A DNA stretch of 64,000 nt from Rhodococcus sp. 4CII (GCF_014256275.1 NZ_JACCFE010000002.1:6584001-6648000); one strand, 5' to 3'. Shown: positions 16,477 through 25,330, counted from the stretch's first letter. A program made the numbers and translations. Notes: generated by a model from the letters alone, not told the origin.

Positions 16477-17538
16477 GTGCGCAGCTTCATGTGTCGCAGA
16501 TGCGGCCAACGACTGTCGTTCGAGAACAGTCTCTGCCTGAAATGTGACAGCGCTCTGGGGTTCCACCTGCCGAGCCGGTCCATCGTCGTCCTCGACGGCG
16601 CGGACCGGGCGGAGGTGGACGACGAGACCTGGGTGCGGTGCGCGAATGCCGGCACGGCGAAGTGCAACTGGCTCGTTCGGAAGGACGACGTCCAGAGCCT
16701 GTGCACGTCGTGCCGGCTGACGCGGACGCGTCCGGCAGACGGTGACGACGAGGGCATGGCCGCGTTCGCGACCGCGGAGACCAACAAGAGGCGGGTCGTA
16801 CTCGAACTCGACGAGCTCGGACTCCCGATCGTCCCGAAATTCGAGGACCCGGCAACCGGGCTGGCCTTCGACCTCCTGTCTAGTGCGCGGACCCCGGTGG
16901 TGACCGGGCACGCCGGCGGGGTGATCACCCTGGACCTCGCCGAGGGCGACGACGTGCACCGGGAACAGTTGCGCGTCGCGATGGACGAGCCTTACCGCAC
17001 GCTCGTCGGGCACTTCCGGCACGAGATCGGGCACTACTACCAGTTGATGCTGATCCGGGGCGACGTCGAGCGCGCCCGGTTCGAGGACCTGTTCGGGGAT
17101 CCGGACCTCGACTACCAGGCGGCGCTGAAGCGTCACTACAGCGAGGGCGCGCCGGAGGGCTGGGGCCGCCTCTACGTGTCGTCCTACGCCACGATGCACC
17201 CCGCCGAGGACTGGGCGGAGACCTTCGCGCACTATCTCCATATCCGCGACGCCCTGGACACCGCGGCGGCCTTCGCTATGGCGCCCTCCGGAGCGACGAC
17301 GAGCAGTGAACTCGGTGGCGACGTGGGATTCGACCAGATCATCGACTGGTGGCTGCCGCTGTCGTGGGCGCTCAACCAGATGAACAGGTCGATGGGCCAC
17401 CATGACCTCTATCCGTTCGTGCTTCCGGCCGCGGTGCTGGAGAAGATGCGGTTCATCCACTCGCTGATCCGGCCCGCGCCGGTGTGGGACGAGCCGGTAC
17501 CGGCGGCGACGGAAACCCGGTCGGCCGCCGACCGGTGA
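16477..17538 (+). CDS. putative zinc-binding metallopeptidase
   Basis: 353 residues from a GTG at 16477 with GAGGGA six bases upstream. The first ~95 residues contain two CxxC-type zinc ribbon motifs (CRRCG...CLKC and further cysteines to CTSC). The peptidase part has HEIGH at 182-186 and a later DWAETFAHY that probably gives the third ligand, the gluzincin pattern. It matches the family annotated as putative zinc-binding metallopeptidase (Peptidase_Mx type). No signal peptide, so cytoplasmic. Substrate unknown. Confidence 0.8.
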   Translation: MRSFMCRRCGQRLSFENSLCLKCDSALGFHLPSRSIVVLDGADRAEVDDETWVRCANAGTAKCNWLVRKDDVQSLCTSCRLTRTRPADGDDEGMAAFATAETNKRRVVLELDELGLPIVPKFEDPATGLAFDLLSSARTPVVTGHAGGVITLDLAEGDDVHREQLRVAMDEPYRTLVGHFRHEIGHYYQLMLIRGDVERARFEDLFGDPDLDYQAALKRHYSEGAPEGWGRLYVSSYATMHPAEDWAETFAHYLHIRDALDTAAAFAMAPSGATTSSELGGDVGFDQIIDWWLPLSWALNQMNRSMGHHDLYPFVLPAAVLEKMRFIHSLIRPAPVWDEPVPAATETRSAADR

Positions 17539-17559
17539 AAATGGGGTGCGCCTATCCTG

Positions 17560-17565
17560 GATAAT
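17560..17565 (+). promoter_or_regulatory. predicted hisD promoter -10 element
   Basis: GATAAT, close to the -10 consensus, lies about 80 bp before hisD, inside the short palindrome TATCC-T-GGATA (17553-17563). No convincing -35 element is visible. The ~70-nt leader has no obvious run of His codons. A small stem GAGAG-GAC-CTCTC (17632-17644) overlaps the ribosome site. Confidence 0.4.
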
Positions 17566-17644
17566 CGGTGTCGAGCCCTGTTCTCCGCAGAGCAGTCCGC
17601 TCGTCCGAGACACCGTGTCCCGACAGTCGCAGAGAGGACCTCTC

Positions 17645-18967
17645 ATGCTCGCCCGCACCGACCTTCGTGGTCGTACCCCTTCCACGGCCGAACTTCGCGC
17701 CGCACTTCCTCGAGGTGGAGTGGATGTGGACGCGGTCCTGCATCAGGTTCGCCCCGTCGTCGAGGCGGTCCGGGAGCGCGGCGCCGCCGCGGCCCTGGAG
17801 TTCAGCGAGAAGTTCGACGGCGTCCGTCCCGCGCAGGTGCGGGTGCCGCAGCCCGAGTTGGACCGTGCCCTCCACGAACTCGATCCGGCCGTGCGCACGG
17901 CCCTCGAGGTCGCGATCGAACGCACCCGCAAGGTGCACGCCGACCAGCGCCGCACCGACACCACCACCGAGGTCGTCCCCGGCGGCACCGTCACCGAGCG
18001 GTGGGTGCCCGTCGACCGGGTCGGGCTGTACGTGCCCGGCGGTAATGCCGTCTACCCGTCCAGCGTCGTGATGAACGTCGTCCCCGCGCAGGCCGCCGGT
18101 GTCCGGTCCCTCGTGGTGGCGTCGCCGCCGCAGTCCGGGTTCGGTGGTCTGCCGCATCCGACCATCCTCGCCGCGGCAGCCCTGCTCGGCGTCGACGAGG
18201 TATGGGCCGTCGGCGGCGGTCAGGCGGTCGCCCTGCTCACCTACGGCGGCACCGACACGACTGGCGCCGAACTCGCCCCCGTCGACCTCATCACCGGCCC
18301 CGGCAACATCTACGTCACCGCGGCCAAGCGCCTCTGCCGCGGCCTCGTCGGTATCGACGCAGAGGCGGGCCCCACCGAGATCGCGATCCTCGCCGACCAC
18401 ACGGCCGACCCCGTGCACGTCGCGGCCGACATGATCAGCCAGGCCGAGCACGACGTGATGGCCGCGAGCGTGCTCGTCACCAGCAGCGTCGAACTCGCCG
18501 ACGCCGTCGACACGGCCCTGGCGGCGCAACTCGAGATCACCAAGCACAAGGAGCGCGTCACCGCTGCACTGTCCGGCACGCAGTCGGGCACCGTCCTGGT
18601 CTCCGACGTCGATGCCGGGCTGCGGGTGGTCAACGCCTACGCCGCCGAGCACCTCGAGATCCAGACCGAGAACGCCACGGTCGTCGCCGCGAAGGTGACC
18701 AGCGCGGGCGCGGTGTTCGTCGGACCGTGGGCGCCAGTCAGCCTCGGCGACTACTGCGCCGGGTCCAACCATGTTCTGCCCACCGCGGGCTGTGCCCGGC
18801 ACTCGTCCGGCCTGAGCGTGCAGACGTTCCTGCGCGGCATCCACGTCGTCGACTACTCCGAGTCCGCGCTGAAGGAGGTCTCCGGCCACGTCATCACGCT
18901 CGCGAACGCCGAGGACCTGCCCGCACACGGTGAGGCCGTGCGGCTGCGGTTCGAGGCGCTGCGGTGA
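17645..18967 (+). CDS. hisD: histidinol dehydrogenase
   Basis: 440 residues from the ATG at 17645; earlier in-frame starts would extend through the promoter. HisD performs the last two steps of histidine synthesis, histidinol to histidine with two NAD+, using zinc. Family motifs are GLYVPGGNAVYPSSV, ITGPGNIYVTAAKR and DAEAGPTEI, and the conserved Glu/His region AAEHLEIQTEN. First gene of a cluster hisD-hisC-hisB with 4-bp overlaps. Confidence 0.97.
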   Translation: MLARTDLRGRTPSTAELRAALPRGGVDVDAVLHQVRPVVEAVRERGAAAALEFSEKFDGVRPAQVRVPQPELDRALHELDPAVRTALEVAIERTRKVHADQRRTDTTTEVVPGGTVTERWVPVDRVGLYVPGGNAVYPSSVVMNVVPAQAAGVRSLVVASPPQSGFGGLPHPTILAAAALLGVDEVWAVGGGQAVALLTYGGTDTTGAELAPVDLITGPGNIYVTAAKRLCRGLVGIDAEAGPTEIAILADHTADPVHVAADMISQAEHDVMAASVLVTSSVELADAVDTALAAQLEITKHKERVTAALSGTQSGTVLVSDVDAGLRVVNAYAAEHLEIQTENATVVAAKVTSAGAVFVGPWAPVSLGDYCAGSNHVLPTAGCARHSSGLSVQTFLRGIHVVDYSESALKEVSGHVITLANAEDLPAHGEAVRLRFEALR

Positions 18968-20106
18968 CCGCGTCGAACGTGCCGGGTTCCTCGATCGGGG
19001 TCGACGCCCTGCCGATCCGGGACAATCTGCGCGGCAAGTCCGCGTACGGCGCCCCGCAACTCACCGTCCCCGTTCAGCTGAACACCAACGAGAACCCGCA
19101 CCCGCCCACGCAGGCGCTCGTCGACGACGTCGCGGAATCCGTCCGGGAGGCGGCGCGGGAACTGCACCGCTACCCGGACCGTGACGCGGTCGCGCTGCGC
19201 ACCGACCTCGCCGCGTACCTCGCCCGCCAGACGGGTGTGCCGGTGACGGTCGACAACGTGTGGGCGGCCAACGGGTCGAACGAGATCCTGCAGCAGTTGC
19301 TGCAGGCGTTCGGCGGTCCGGGTCGCAGCGCGATGGGCTTCGTGCCGTCGTACTCGATGCATCCGATCATCGCGGACGGCACCGAGACCGAGTGGCTGCC
19401 GATCTTCCGGCGCGCCGATTTCGCGCTGGACGTGGACGCCGCGGTCGCGGCGATCGCCGAACGCAGGCCGGACGTCGTGTTCGTCACCAGCCCCAACAAC
19501 CCGACCGGGCACAGTGTCGGTATCGCGGAACTGCGCCGGGTCCTCGACACCGCCCCGGGCATCGTGATCGTCGACGAGGCGTACGCCGAATTCTCCGATG
19601 CACCCAGCGCCCTGACGCTGATCGACGAATACCCCTCCAAGCTCGTCGTGTCGCGGACGATGAGCAAGGCGTTCGCGTTCGCCGGGGGCCGGCTCGGATA
19701 CCTCGCGGCGGCACCGGCATTCATCGAGGCGCTGCTCCTGGTCCGGTTGCCGTATCACCTGTCGGTGGTCACGCAGGCCGCCGCCCGCGCGGCGCTGCGG
19801 CATGCGAACGAGACGCTCGGCAGCGTGCACGCACTCGCGACGGAGCGGGTTCGGGTGTCGAAGGCTTTGGAGGACACCGGCTTCCGTGTCATCCCCAGCG
19901 ATGCCAACTTCATCCTGTTCGGTGAGTTCACCGACAGTGCGCACGCCTGGCAGGCCTACCTCGACCGCGGAGTGCTGATCCGGGACGTCGGCATCCCCGG
20001 ATACCTGCGCGCCACCGTCGGCCTGGCGTCCGAGAACGACGCCTTCATCGTGGCGAGCGACGAGATCGCCGCGACCGAACTCACCAGCTCAGGAGATCGA
20101 GGATGA
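18964..20106 (+). CDS. hisC: histidinol-phosphate aminotransferase
   Basis: 380 residues from a GTG overlapping hisD by 4 bp. A class-I/II PLP aminotransferase transferring the amino group from glutamate to imidazole-acetol phosphate. The PLP lysine is in SRTMSKAFAFAGGRLGY; LNTNENP at the N-terminus and SPNNPTG and IVDEAYAEF are family motifs. It overlaps hisB by 4 bp. Confidence 0.96.
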   Translation: MTASNVPGSSIGVDALPIRDNLRGKSAYGAPQLTVPVQLNTNENPHPPTQALVDDVAESVREAARELHRYPDRDAVALRTDLAAYLARQTGVPVTVDNVWAANGSNEILQQLLQAFGGPGRSAMGFVPSYSMHPIIADGTETEWLPIFRRADFALDVDAAVAAIAERRPDVVFVTSPNNPTGHSVGIAELRRVLDTAPGIVIVDEAYAEFSDAPSALTLIDEYPSKLVVSRTMSKAFAFAGGRLGYLAAAPAFIEALLLVRLPYHLSVVTQAAARAALRHANETLGSVHALATERVRVSKALEDTGFRVIPSDANFILFGEFTDSAHAWQAYLDRGVLIRDVGIPGYLRATVGLASENDAFIVASDEIAATELTSSGDRG

Positions 20107-20717
20107 CCGACCGCATCGCCCGCGTGGAACGCACCACCAGGGAATCCAGCATCACCGTCGAACTGAACCTCGACGGCACCGGCATCGTCGACGTCTCCAC
20201 GGGTGTCCCGTTCTTCGATCACATGCTGACGGCGCTCGGTTCCCACGCGAGTTTCGACCTCACCGTCCACGCGAAGGGCGACATCGAGATCGAGGCGCAC
20301 CACACGGTGGAGGACACGTCGATCGTGCTCGGTCAGGCCTTGGGGCAGGCCCTCGGCGACAAGAAGGGCATCCGACGGTTCGGTGACGCGTTCATCCCCA
20401 TGGACGAGACGCTCGCGCACGCGTCCGTCGACGTGTCCGGCCGTCCGTACTGTGTTCACACCGGCGAGCCGGAACACCTGCTGCACTCGGTGATCGGTGG
20501 GTACCCGGGGGTGCCGTACGCGACGGTGATCAACCGCCACGTGTTCGAGTCGATCGCGCTCAACGCGCGCATCGCCCTGCACGTGCGCGTGCTGTACGGG
20601 CGCGACCAGCATCACATCACCGAAGCCGAGTTCAAGGCCGTCGCCCGGGCACTGCGCGAGGCCGTCGAGCCGGATCCCCGCGTCACGGGCGTGCCGTCCA
20701 CCAAGGGCAGCCTGTGA
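20103..20717 (+). CDS. hisB: imidazoleglycerol-phosphate dehydratase
   Basis: 204 residues, the monofunctional dehydratase length without a fused phosphatase. The two metal-binding motifs of the family, FFDHMLTALGSHASFDL and EAHHTVEDTSIVLGQAL in the first half and HHITEAEFKAVARALREA near the end, carry the Mn-binding histidines and glutamates. Start ATG overlaps hisC. The separate histidinol-phosphate phosphatase is probably the inositol-monophosphatase-like gene downstream. Confidence 0.97.
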   Translation: MTDRIARVERTTRESSITVELNLDGTGIVDVSTGVPFFDHMLTALGSHASFDLTVHAKGDIEIEAHHTVEDTSIVLGQALGQALGDKKGIRRFGDAFIPMDETLAHASVDVSGRPYCVHTGEPEHLLHSVIGGYPGVPYATVINRHVFESIALNARIALHVRVLYGRDQHHITEAEFKAVARALREAVEPDPRVTGVPSTKGSL

Positions 20718-20730
20718 CTCGGGCGCGGCC

Positions 20731-20883
20731 GTGAGCGTCGTCCTCGTCTACGTCCTGTTCATCGCGGCGGGCATCGCGGCGGGCGGCGCGTACTCCATGT
20801 GGAAGTTCAACAAACTGGCCGCGGGGATACTGCTGGCGCTGGCGGTGCTGGCGGCCGTGGCGGGCATTCTCAGGCTGGTGTAA
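20731..20883 (+). CDS. small membrane protein, 50 residues
   Basis: A 50-codon frame from GTG at 20731 to TAA at 20881-20883 encodes two hydrophobic segments (~3-20 and ~30-49) joined by a short YSMWKFNK linker. It lies 13 bp after hisB and its stop overlaps the MFS start (TAATG), so it is translationally coupled to the transporter. Function unknown. The tight packing between hisB and the transporter argues that it is a real gene rather than spacer. Confidence 0.65.
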   Translation: MSVVLVYVLFIAAGIAAGGAYSMWKFNKLAAGILLALAVLAAVAGILRLV

Positions 20884-22064
20884 TGCCGGTCGCCGTGGAG
20901 GCTCGCCGGGGCCTGCTCCGCACACCGGGCATGGTCGCCGCAATGGTGATGGGCGCGGCGGCGTTCGGCGGCTGGGCAGTGCTCCTGCCGGTGGTGCCGC
21001 TGATCGTGTCACTGTCCGGCGGCTCGGACACCCTCGCCGGCAGTGTGACGGCCGTGTTCATGGCCGCCACCGTGATCACGCAACTCTGGGTGCCCCGGCT
21101 CCTGCGCAGGTGGGGGCATCGGTGGGTGCTCGCTGCCGGCTGCCTCCTGCTCGGGCCGCCGTCGCTGCTCCTGTTGCTCTCCACCGACGCGATCCCGGTG
21201 CTCGCCGTCTCGTCGGTCCGCGGGTCGGGCTTCGGCATGCTCACGGTCGCCAGTAGTGCCCTGGTCGCGGAACTGGTCCCCCGGGAGCTGCTCGGCAGGG
21301 CGACGGGCGCGCAGGGAATCGCGGTGGCCGCCGCGCAGATGGTCGGGCTGCCCGCGGGTCTCGCGATCATGCAGCACTGGTCCGCGACCCCCGTCTTCGT
21401 GATCGGGGCGGTCATCCCGGCGCTCGCCGTGCTCGCGATCACGCGGCTGCCGGCCATCCACGCCCCCGCGGAGCGCACCGCATCGAGCCGTATTCCGTTT
21501 GCCGCCGTGCTGACACCGTGGCTCGCGATCGCGATCGCGGCGGCCGCATTCGGCGGTTTGTCCAGCCTGCTGCCGATCGCGATCTCGGAGCGGGCGTCGC
21601 TCGCCGGGGCGATCCTCGCCGTCTCCAGCGGTGCGACGCTGGTCGGGCGGTACGCGGCGGGATCCTTCTCCGACCGGCTCGGGGTGGGCCGCGCCCTGGT
21701 GCCCGCCCTGACGTTCGTGTGCCTCGGCCTGGTCCTGTTCGCCGTCGCCGCGGCGACGGCGGCGCCCGCACCGCTGCTCGTGTGCGCGGCGCTGGCATTC
21801 GGATTCGGTTTCGGCGCGGTGCAGAACGAGTCGCTCGTCATGATCTTCACCGCCGCGGGACCGGACCGATTCGGCTCGGCGAGCGCGGGATGGAACATTG
21901 GGTTCGACGCCGGCACCGGATTCGGTTCCCTCGCGCTCGGAGCCGTCGCCTCGGCGGCCGGGTATTCCTGGGTCTTCGGGGTCGCGGCGACGGCGGTCGC
22001 GGTGGTCCCCGCCGCCGGAACGGTCGTCGGCCGCGCCCTCGGGCGCCGTTCACCCGCCGGATAA
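20883..22064 (+). CDS. MFS transporter in the his cluster
   Basis: 393 residues, about 12 membrane segments, with the MFS-like loop LWVPRLLRRWGHRW after helix 2 and an equivalent in the second half (YAAGSFSDRLGVGRALV). The start ATG shares a base with the stop of the 50-residue gene. It lies between hisB and hisH. Substrate is unknown; a drug/metabolite exporter of the CynX/YcaD-like type is likely, and a histidine-related role is only contextual. Confidence 0.85.
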   Translation: MPVAVEARRGLLRTPGMVAAMVMGAAAFGGWAVLLPVVPLIVSLSGGSDTLAGSVTAVFMAATVITQLWVPRLLRRWGHRWVLAAGCLLLGPPSLLLLLSTDAIPVLAVSSVRGSGFGMLTVASSALVAELVPRELLGRATGAQGIAVAAAQMVGLPAGLAIMQHWSATPVFVIGAVIPALAVLAITRLPAIHAPAERTASSRIPFAAVLTPWLAIAIAAAAFGGLSSLLPIAISERASLAGAILAVSSGATLVGRYAAGSFSDRLGVGRALVPALTFVCLGLVLFAVAAATAAPAPLLVCAALAFGFGFGAVQNESLVMIFTAAGPDRFGSASAGWNIGFDAGTGFGSLALGAVASAAGYSWVFGVAATAVAVVPAAGTVVGRALGRRSPAG

Positions 22065-22067
22065 GGT
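22062..22067 (+). promoter_or_regulatory. -10-like element for a leaderless hisH start
   Basis: TAAGGT at 22062-22067 ends six bases before the hisH ATG and overlaps the TAA stop of the MFS gene. No Shine-Dalgarno sequence is present, matching the TANNNT-N6-8-RTG layout of actinobacterial leaderless mRNAs. Confidence 0.4.
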
Positions 22068-22073
22068 TGTGCC

Positions 22074-22709
22074 ATGACCGTCTCCACGATTGCCGTCCTC
22101 GACTACGGCTCCGGCAACCTGCATTCGGCCACCCGCGCGCTGGCCCGGACCGGCGCGCGCGTCGAGGTCACTTCCGACCACAAGGTCGCGCTCGCGGCCG
22201 ACGGTCTCGTCGTTCCCGGTGTCGGCGCGTTCGCGGCCTGCATGGAAGGACTCCGCGCCGTCCGCGGCGAACGGATCATCGGTCAGCGCCTGGCCGGCGG
22301 TCGGCCGGTCCTCGGAATCTGCGTCGGCATGCAGATCCTCTTCGAACGCGGAGTCGAATTCGGCGTCGAGGCGGAGGGCTGCGGCGAGTGGCCGGGCACC
22401 GTCGAGCGCCTGCAGGCCGACGTGCTGCCCCACATGGGCTGGAACACCGTGGAGGCACCCGGCAACAGCACGCTGTTCGCCGGGATCGATCCCGGCACTC
22501 GTTTCTACTTCGTCCACTCGTATGCGGCGCAGACCTGGGAGCTCCCGACGCCGGAGCGGCTCGCACCGCCGGCCCTGACGTGGGCCGACCACGGCGGCAA
22601 ATTCCTGGCCGCGGTCGAGAACGGCGCACTGTCCGCCACCCAGTTCCACCCCGAGAAGTCCGGCGACGCTGGAGCGGAACTGCTCCGCAACTGGGTCCGC
22701 AGCTTGTGA
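22074..22709 (+). CDS. hisH: imidazole glycerol phosphate synthase, glutaminase subunit
   Basis: 211 residues. Class-I glutamine amidotransferase with nucleophile C83 in GICVGMQ and the His/Glu pair in QFHPEKSGDAG near the C-terminus. It supplies ammonia to HisF, encoded downstream. Oxyanion strand PGVGAF and the HisH-specific MGWN are present. The GTG of the next small membrane protein overlaps its stop. Confidence 0.97.
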   Translation: MTVSTIAVLDYGSGNLHSATRALARTGARVEVTSDHKVALAADGLVVPGVGAFAACMEGLRAVRGERIIGQRLAGGRPVLGICVGMQILFERGVEFGVEAEGCGEWPGTVERLQADVLPHMGWNTVEAPGNSTLFAGIDPGTRFYFVHSYAAQTWELPTPERLAPPALTWADHGGKFLAAVENGALSATQFHPEKSGDAGAELLRNWVRSL

Positions 22710-22963
22710 CCGAACCCGGGGACGGTCGCGGGGATCTGTCGATCGGCAGGCTCGCCGTGTGCGCGATGGGCGCCGCCACCGCGGTGCTCGTCGTTGCCAC
22801 CACGATCATTCTGGTGGCGAAGCCGGGCCCCGTCCTCGGGCTGATCGTCGGACTGCTCGGCGTCGCCGGCGCGATCGCGGCCATGGGCTACGTGTCGAAA
22901 CGCATGACCCGCAACGCCTACGGGCCCGATCGTGAGGACCCGGAGCCGGGTTCCGACCGCTGA
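22706..22963 (+). CDS. small membrane protein between hisH and hisA
   Basis: 85 residues from a GTG that overlaps the hisH stop by 4 bp. Two hydrophobic segments lie at ~16-38 and ~43-64, with a charged C-terminal tail. No recognised domain. Translational coupling to hisH suggests a conserved gene; function unknown. Confidence 0.7.
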   Translation: MTEPGDGRGDLSIGRLAVCAMGAATAVLVVATTIILVAKPGPVLGLIVGLLGVAGAIAAMGYVSKRMTRNAYGPDREDPEPGSDR

Positions 22964-22968
22964 GCGAC

Positions 22969-22974
22969 TAGGGT
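22969..22974 (+). promoter_or_regulatory. -10-like element for a leaderless hisA start
   Basis: TAGGGT at 22969-22974, eight bases before the hisA GTG; no ribosome site is visible upstream. Confidence 0.4.
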
Positions 22975-22982
22975 TGTCGCAC

Positions 22983-23717
22983 GTGAGCCTGGTCCTTTTG
23001 CCTGCTGTAGATGTCGTCAACGGTGAAGCTGTTCGCCTCGTCCAGGGGGAGGTGGGAAGCGAGACCGGATACGGCTCGCCTCGTGATGCCGCCCTCGCGT
23101 GGCAGAACGACGGTGCCGAGTGGGTGCACATCGTCGACCTCGATGCCGCATTCGGTCGCGGATCGAACCGGGAACTCCTCGCCGACGTGGTCGGCGAACT
23201 CGACGTCCAGGTGGAACTGTCCGGTGGAATCCGCGACGACGCATCGCTCGAGGCCGCCCTGGCCACGGGCTGCGGTCGCGTGAACCTCGGCACCGCCGCC
23301 ATCGAGAACCCCGAATGGTGTGCCCGCGCCATCGCCAAGTACGGCGAGAAGATCGCCGTCGGTCTCGACGTGCGCCTCGTCGACGGGGAGTACCAGCTCC
23401 GCGGTCGTGGCTGGGTCACCGAGGGCGGAAACCTGTGGGAGACCCTCGCCCGGCTCGACAAGGACGGCTGCTCCCGGTACGTCGTCACCGACGTGAGCAA
23501 GGACGGCACCCTCACCGGACCCAATCTCGAGCTCCTCGCGCAGGTCTGCGCGGCCACCGACGCTCCCGTCGTGGCGTCGGGCGGCGTGTCCACCATCGAC
23601 GACCTCCGGGCGATCGCCGGACTAGTCGACCAGGGCGTCGAGGGGTCCATCGTCGGCAAGGCGCTGTACGCGGGGCGGTTCACCCTTCCCGAGGCGCTCG
23701 CCGCGGTCTCGGGCTGA
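22983..23717 (+). CDS. hisA: ProFAR isomerase, probably bifunctional PriA (HisA/TrpF)
   Basis: 244 residues from the GTG at 22983. A (beta/alpha)8 barrel with the HisA catalytic aspartate in LLPAVDVVNG and the second in VVTDVSKDGTLTGPN; phosphate loops VELSGGIRD and VASGGVST are clear. It isomerises ProFAR to PRFAR. No trpF gene lies among the trp genes here. In actinobacteria lacking trpF the HisA homologue PriA also does the phosphoribosylanthranilate isomerase step, so that dual role is likely. Absence of trpF elsewhere in the genome cannot be seen. Confidence 0.92.
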   Translation: MSLVLLPAVDVVNGEAVRLVQGEVGSETGYGSPRDAALAWQNDGAEWVHIVDLDAAFGRGSNRELLADVVGELDVQVELSGGIRDDASLEAALATGCGRVNLGTAAIENPEWCARAIAKYGEKIAVGLDVRLVDGEYQLRGRGWVTEGGNLWETLARLDKDGCSRYVVTDVSKDGTLTGPNLELLAQVCAATDAPVVASGGVSTIDDLRAIAGLVDQGVEGSIVGKALYAGRFTLPEALAAVSG

Positions 23718-23726
23718 GTTCCGGCC

Positions 23727-24560
23727 ATGGCCCTGTCCCGCGATCCCCGGGAACTCCTCGCCGTCGCCAGTGAGCTGCTCGACGGAGTGCACGACCGGTT
23801 CGTCTCGGGTGTGGGTGCGCCCAGCGCCGTCCACAAGGGTCCCGACGACTTCGCGACCGCCGTCGATCTCGAACTCGAGAAGCGGCTGACCGGGGAACTG
23901 CGCGACCGGACCGGCATCGATGTCCACGGGGAGGAATTCGGCGGACCCGACCTCGACAGCGGACCCGTGTGGGTGCTCGACCCCATCGACGGCACCTTCA
24001 ACTATTCGGCGGGTTTGCCTACGGCCGGCACCCTGCTCGCGCTCCTCGACGACGGGGTTCCCGTTCTCGGTCTGACCTGGTTGCCGCTCGTCGGGCGACG
24101 GTACGCGGCCGTCGCGGACGGACCGCTGCTCGAGGGGGGACAGCCGTTGCCGCGGCTCGGCCGCACGTCGCTGGCGTCGTCGATCGTCGGTTTGGGGGCG
24201 CTGAACATCGACAGTCGCGGGCGCATCCCGGGCGCCTACCGGCTGCAGGTCCTCGCGCAGCTCAGCCGGGTGTCCTCGCGCATCCGGATCCACGGATCCA
24301 CGGGTGTCGACCTCGCGTTCACCGCGGCCGGAATTCTCGGCGGCGCGGTGGTGTTCGGGCACAATGCGTGGGACAACGCGGCCGGTGTCGCGCTGGTGCG
24401 CGCCGCGGGTGGTGTGGTGACGGACCTGGGTGGCCGGCCGTGGACCGTGACGTCGGACTCGGTACTCGCTGGAGCGCCCGGAGTGCACGGCGAAATTCTC
24501 GATATCCTCGGATCACTGGGTGATCCTCGTTCCGAGCCTTCAGGAGGGCGTACGCAATGA
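23727..24560 (+). CDS. impA: inositol-monophosphatase family protein (ImpA; possible histidinol-phosphate phosphatase)
   Basis: 277 residues with the metal-site motifs of the family: VDLELEKRL, DVHGEEFGG, WVLDPIDGTFNYSAG and, near the C-terminus, AWDNAAGVALVRAAGG. It hydrolyses a phosphate monoester with Mg2+. It sits between hisA and hisF, as Rv1604 does, and overlaps hisF by 4 bp. Because HisB here lacks the phosphatase half, this enzyme could supply histidinol-phosphate phosphatase activity, but a role in inositol metabolism is equally possible. Confidence 0.88.
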   Translation: MALSRDPRELLAVASELLDGVHDRFVSGVGAPSAVHKGPDDFATAVDLELEKRLTGELRDRTGIDVHGEEFGGPDLDSGPVWVLDPIDGTFNYSAGLPTAGTLLALLDDGVPVLGLTWLPLVGRRYAAVADGPLLEGGQPLPRLGRTSLASSIVGLGALNIDSRGRIPGAYRLQVLAQLSRVSSRIRIHGSTGVDLAFTAAGILGGAVVFGHNAWDNAAGVALVRAAGGVVTDLGGRPWTVTSDSVLAGAPGVHGEILDILGSLGDPRSEPSGGRTQ

Positions 24561-25330
24561 CTCTGGCGGTTCGAGTGATCCCGTGTCTGGACGTCGATGC
24601 CGGACGCGTCGTCAAGGGCGTCAACTTCGAGAACCTGCGAGACGCGGGTGACCCCGTGGAGCTGGCCGCCGCGTACGACGCGCAGGGCGCCGACGAGCTC
24701 ACGTTCCTCGACGTCACCGCGTCCACCGCGGACCGTGGCACCATGCTCGACGTGGTGAGCCGGACGGCGGAGCAGGTCTTCATCCCGCTCACGGTCGGCG
24801 GCGGTGTCCGCACCGTCGAGGACGTCGACCGGCTGCTGCGCGCCGGCGCCGACAAGGTGAGCGTCAACACCGCGGCGATCGCCCGGCCCGAGTTGCTCCG
24901 CGAACTCAGCGAACGCTTCGGGTCCCAGTGCATCGTGCTGTCGGTGGACGCGCGCACCGTGCCGCAGGGGCAGCCCGACACCCCCTCGGGGTGGGAGGTC
25001 ACCACGCACGGCGGCAAGCGCGGCACCGGCATCGACGCCGTCGAGTGGGCGGTCCGGGGCGCCGAACTGGGTGTCGGGGAGATCCTGCTCAACTCTATGG
25101 ACGCCGACGGCACGAAGGCCGGCTTCGACCTGCCCATGATCCGGGCGGTGCGGGCTGCCGTGCACGTGCCGGTGATCGCCAGCGGGGGAGCGGGCGCGGT
25201 CGAGCACTTCGCGCCCGCGGTCGGTGCGGGCGCGGACGCCGTGCTCGCCGCTAGCGTCTTCCACTTCGGTGACATGACGATCGGCGACGTGAAGAAGTCC
25301 ATGCGTGAAGAAGGGATCACCGTCCGATGA
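24557..25330 (+). CDS. hisF: imidazole glycerol phosphate synthase, cyclase subunit
   Basis: 257 residues. Barrel enzyme with the first catalytic aspartate in VIPCLDVDAGRVVKG and the second in LNSMDADGTKAGFD; phosphate loops LTVGGGVRT and IASGGAGAVEHF are clear. It joins ammonia from HisH to PRFAR, giving IGP and AICAR. Overlaps both neighbours by 4 bp. Confidence 0.97.
   Translation: MTLAVRVIPCLDVDAGRVVKGVNFENLRDAGDPVELAAAYDAQGADELTFLDVTASTADRGTMLDVVSRTAEQVFIPLTVGGGVRTVEDVDRLLRAGADKVSVNTAAIARPELLRELSERFGSQCIVLSVDARTVPQGQPDTPSGWEVTTHGGKRGTGIDAVEWAVRGAELGVGEILLNSMDADGTKAGFDLPMIRAVRAAVHVPVIASGGAGAVEHFAPAVGAGADAVLAASVFHFGDMTIGDVKKSMREEGITVR

Noticed and set aside
17566..17644. His attenuator or T-box leader before hisD
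   Set aside because: The leader is short, has no run of His codons and no T-box sequence; only a small stem overlapping the ribosome site is visible.
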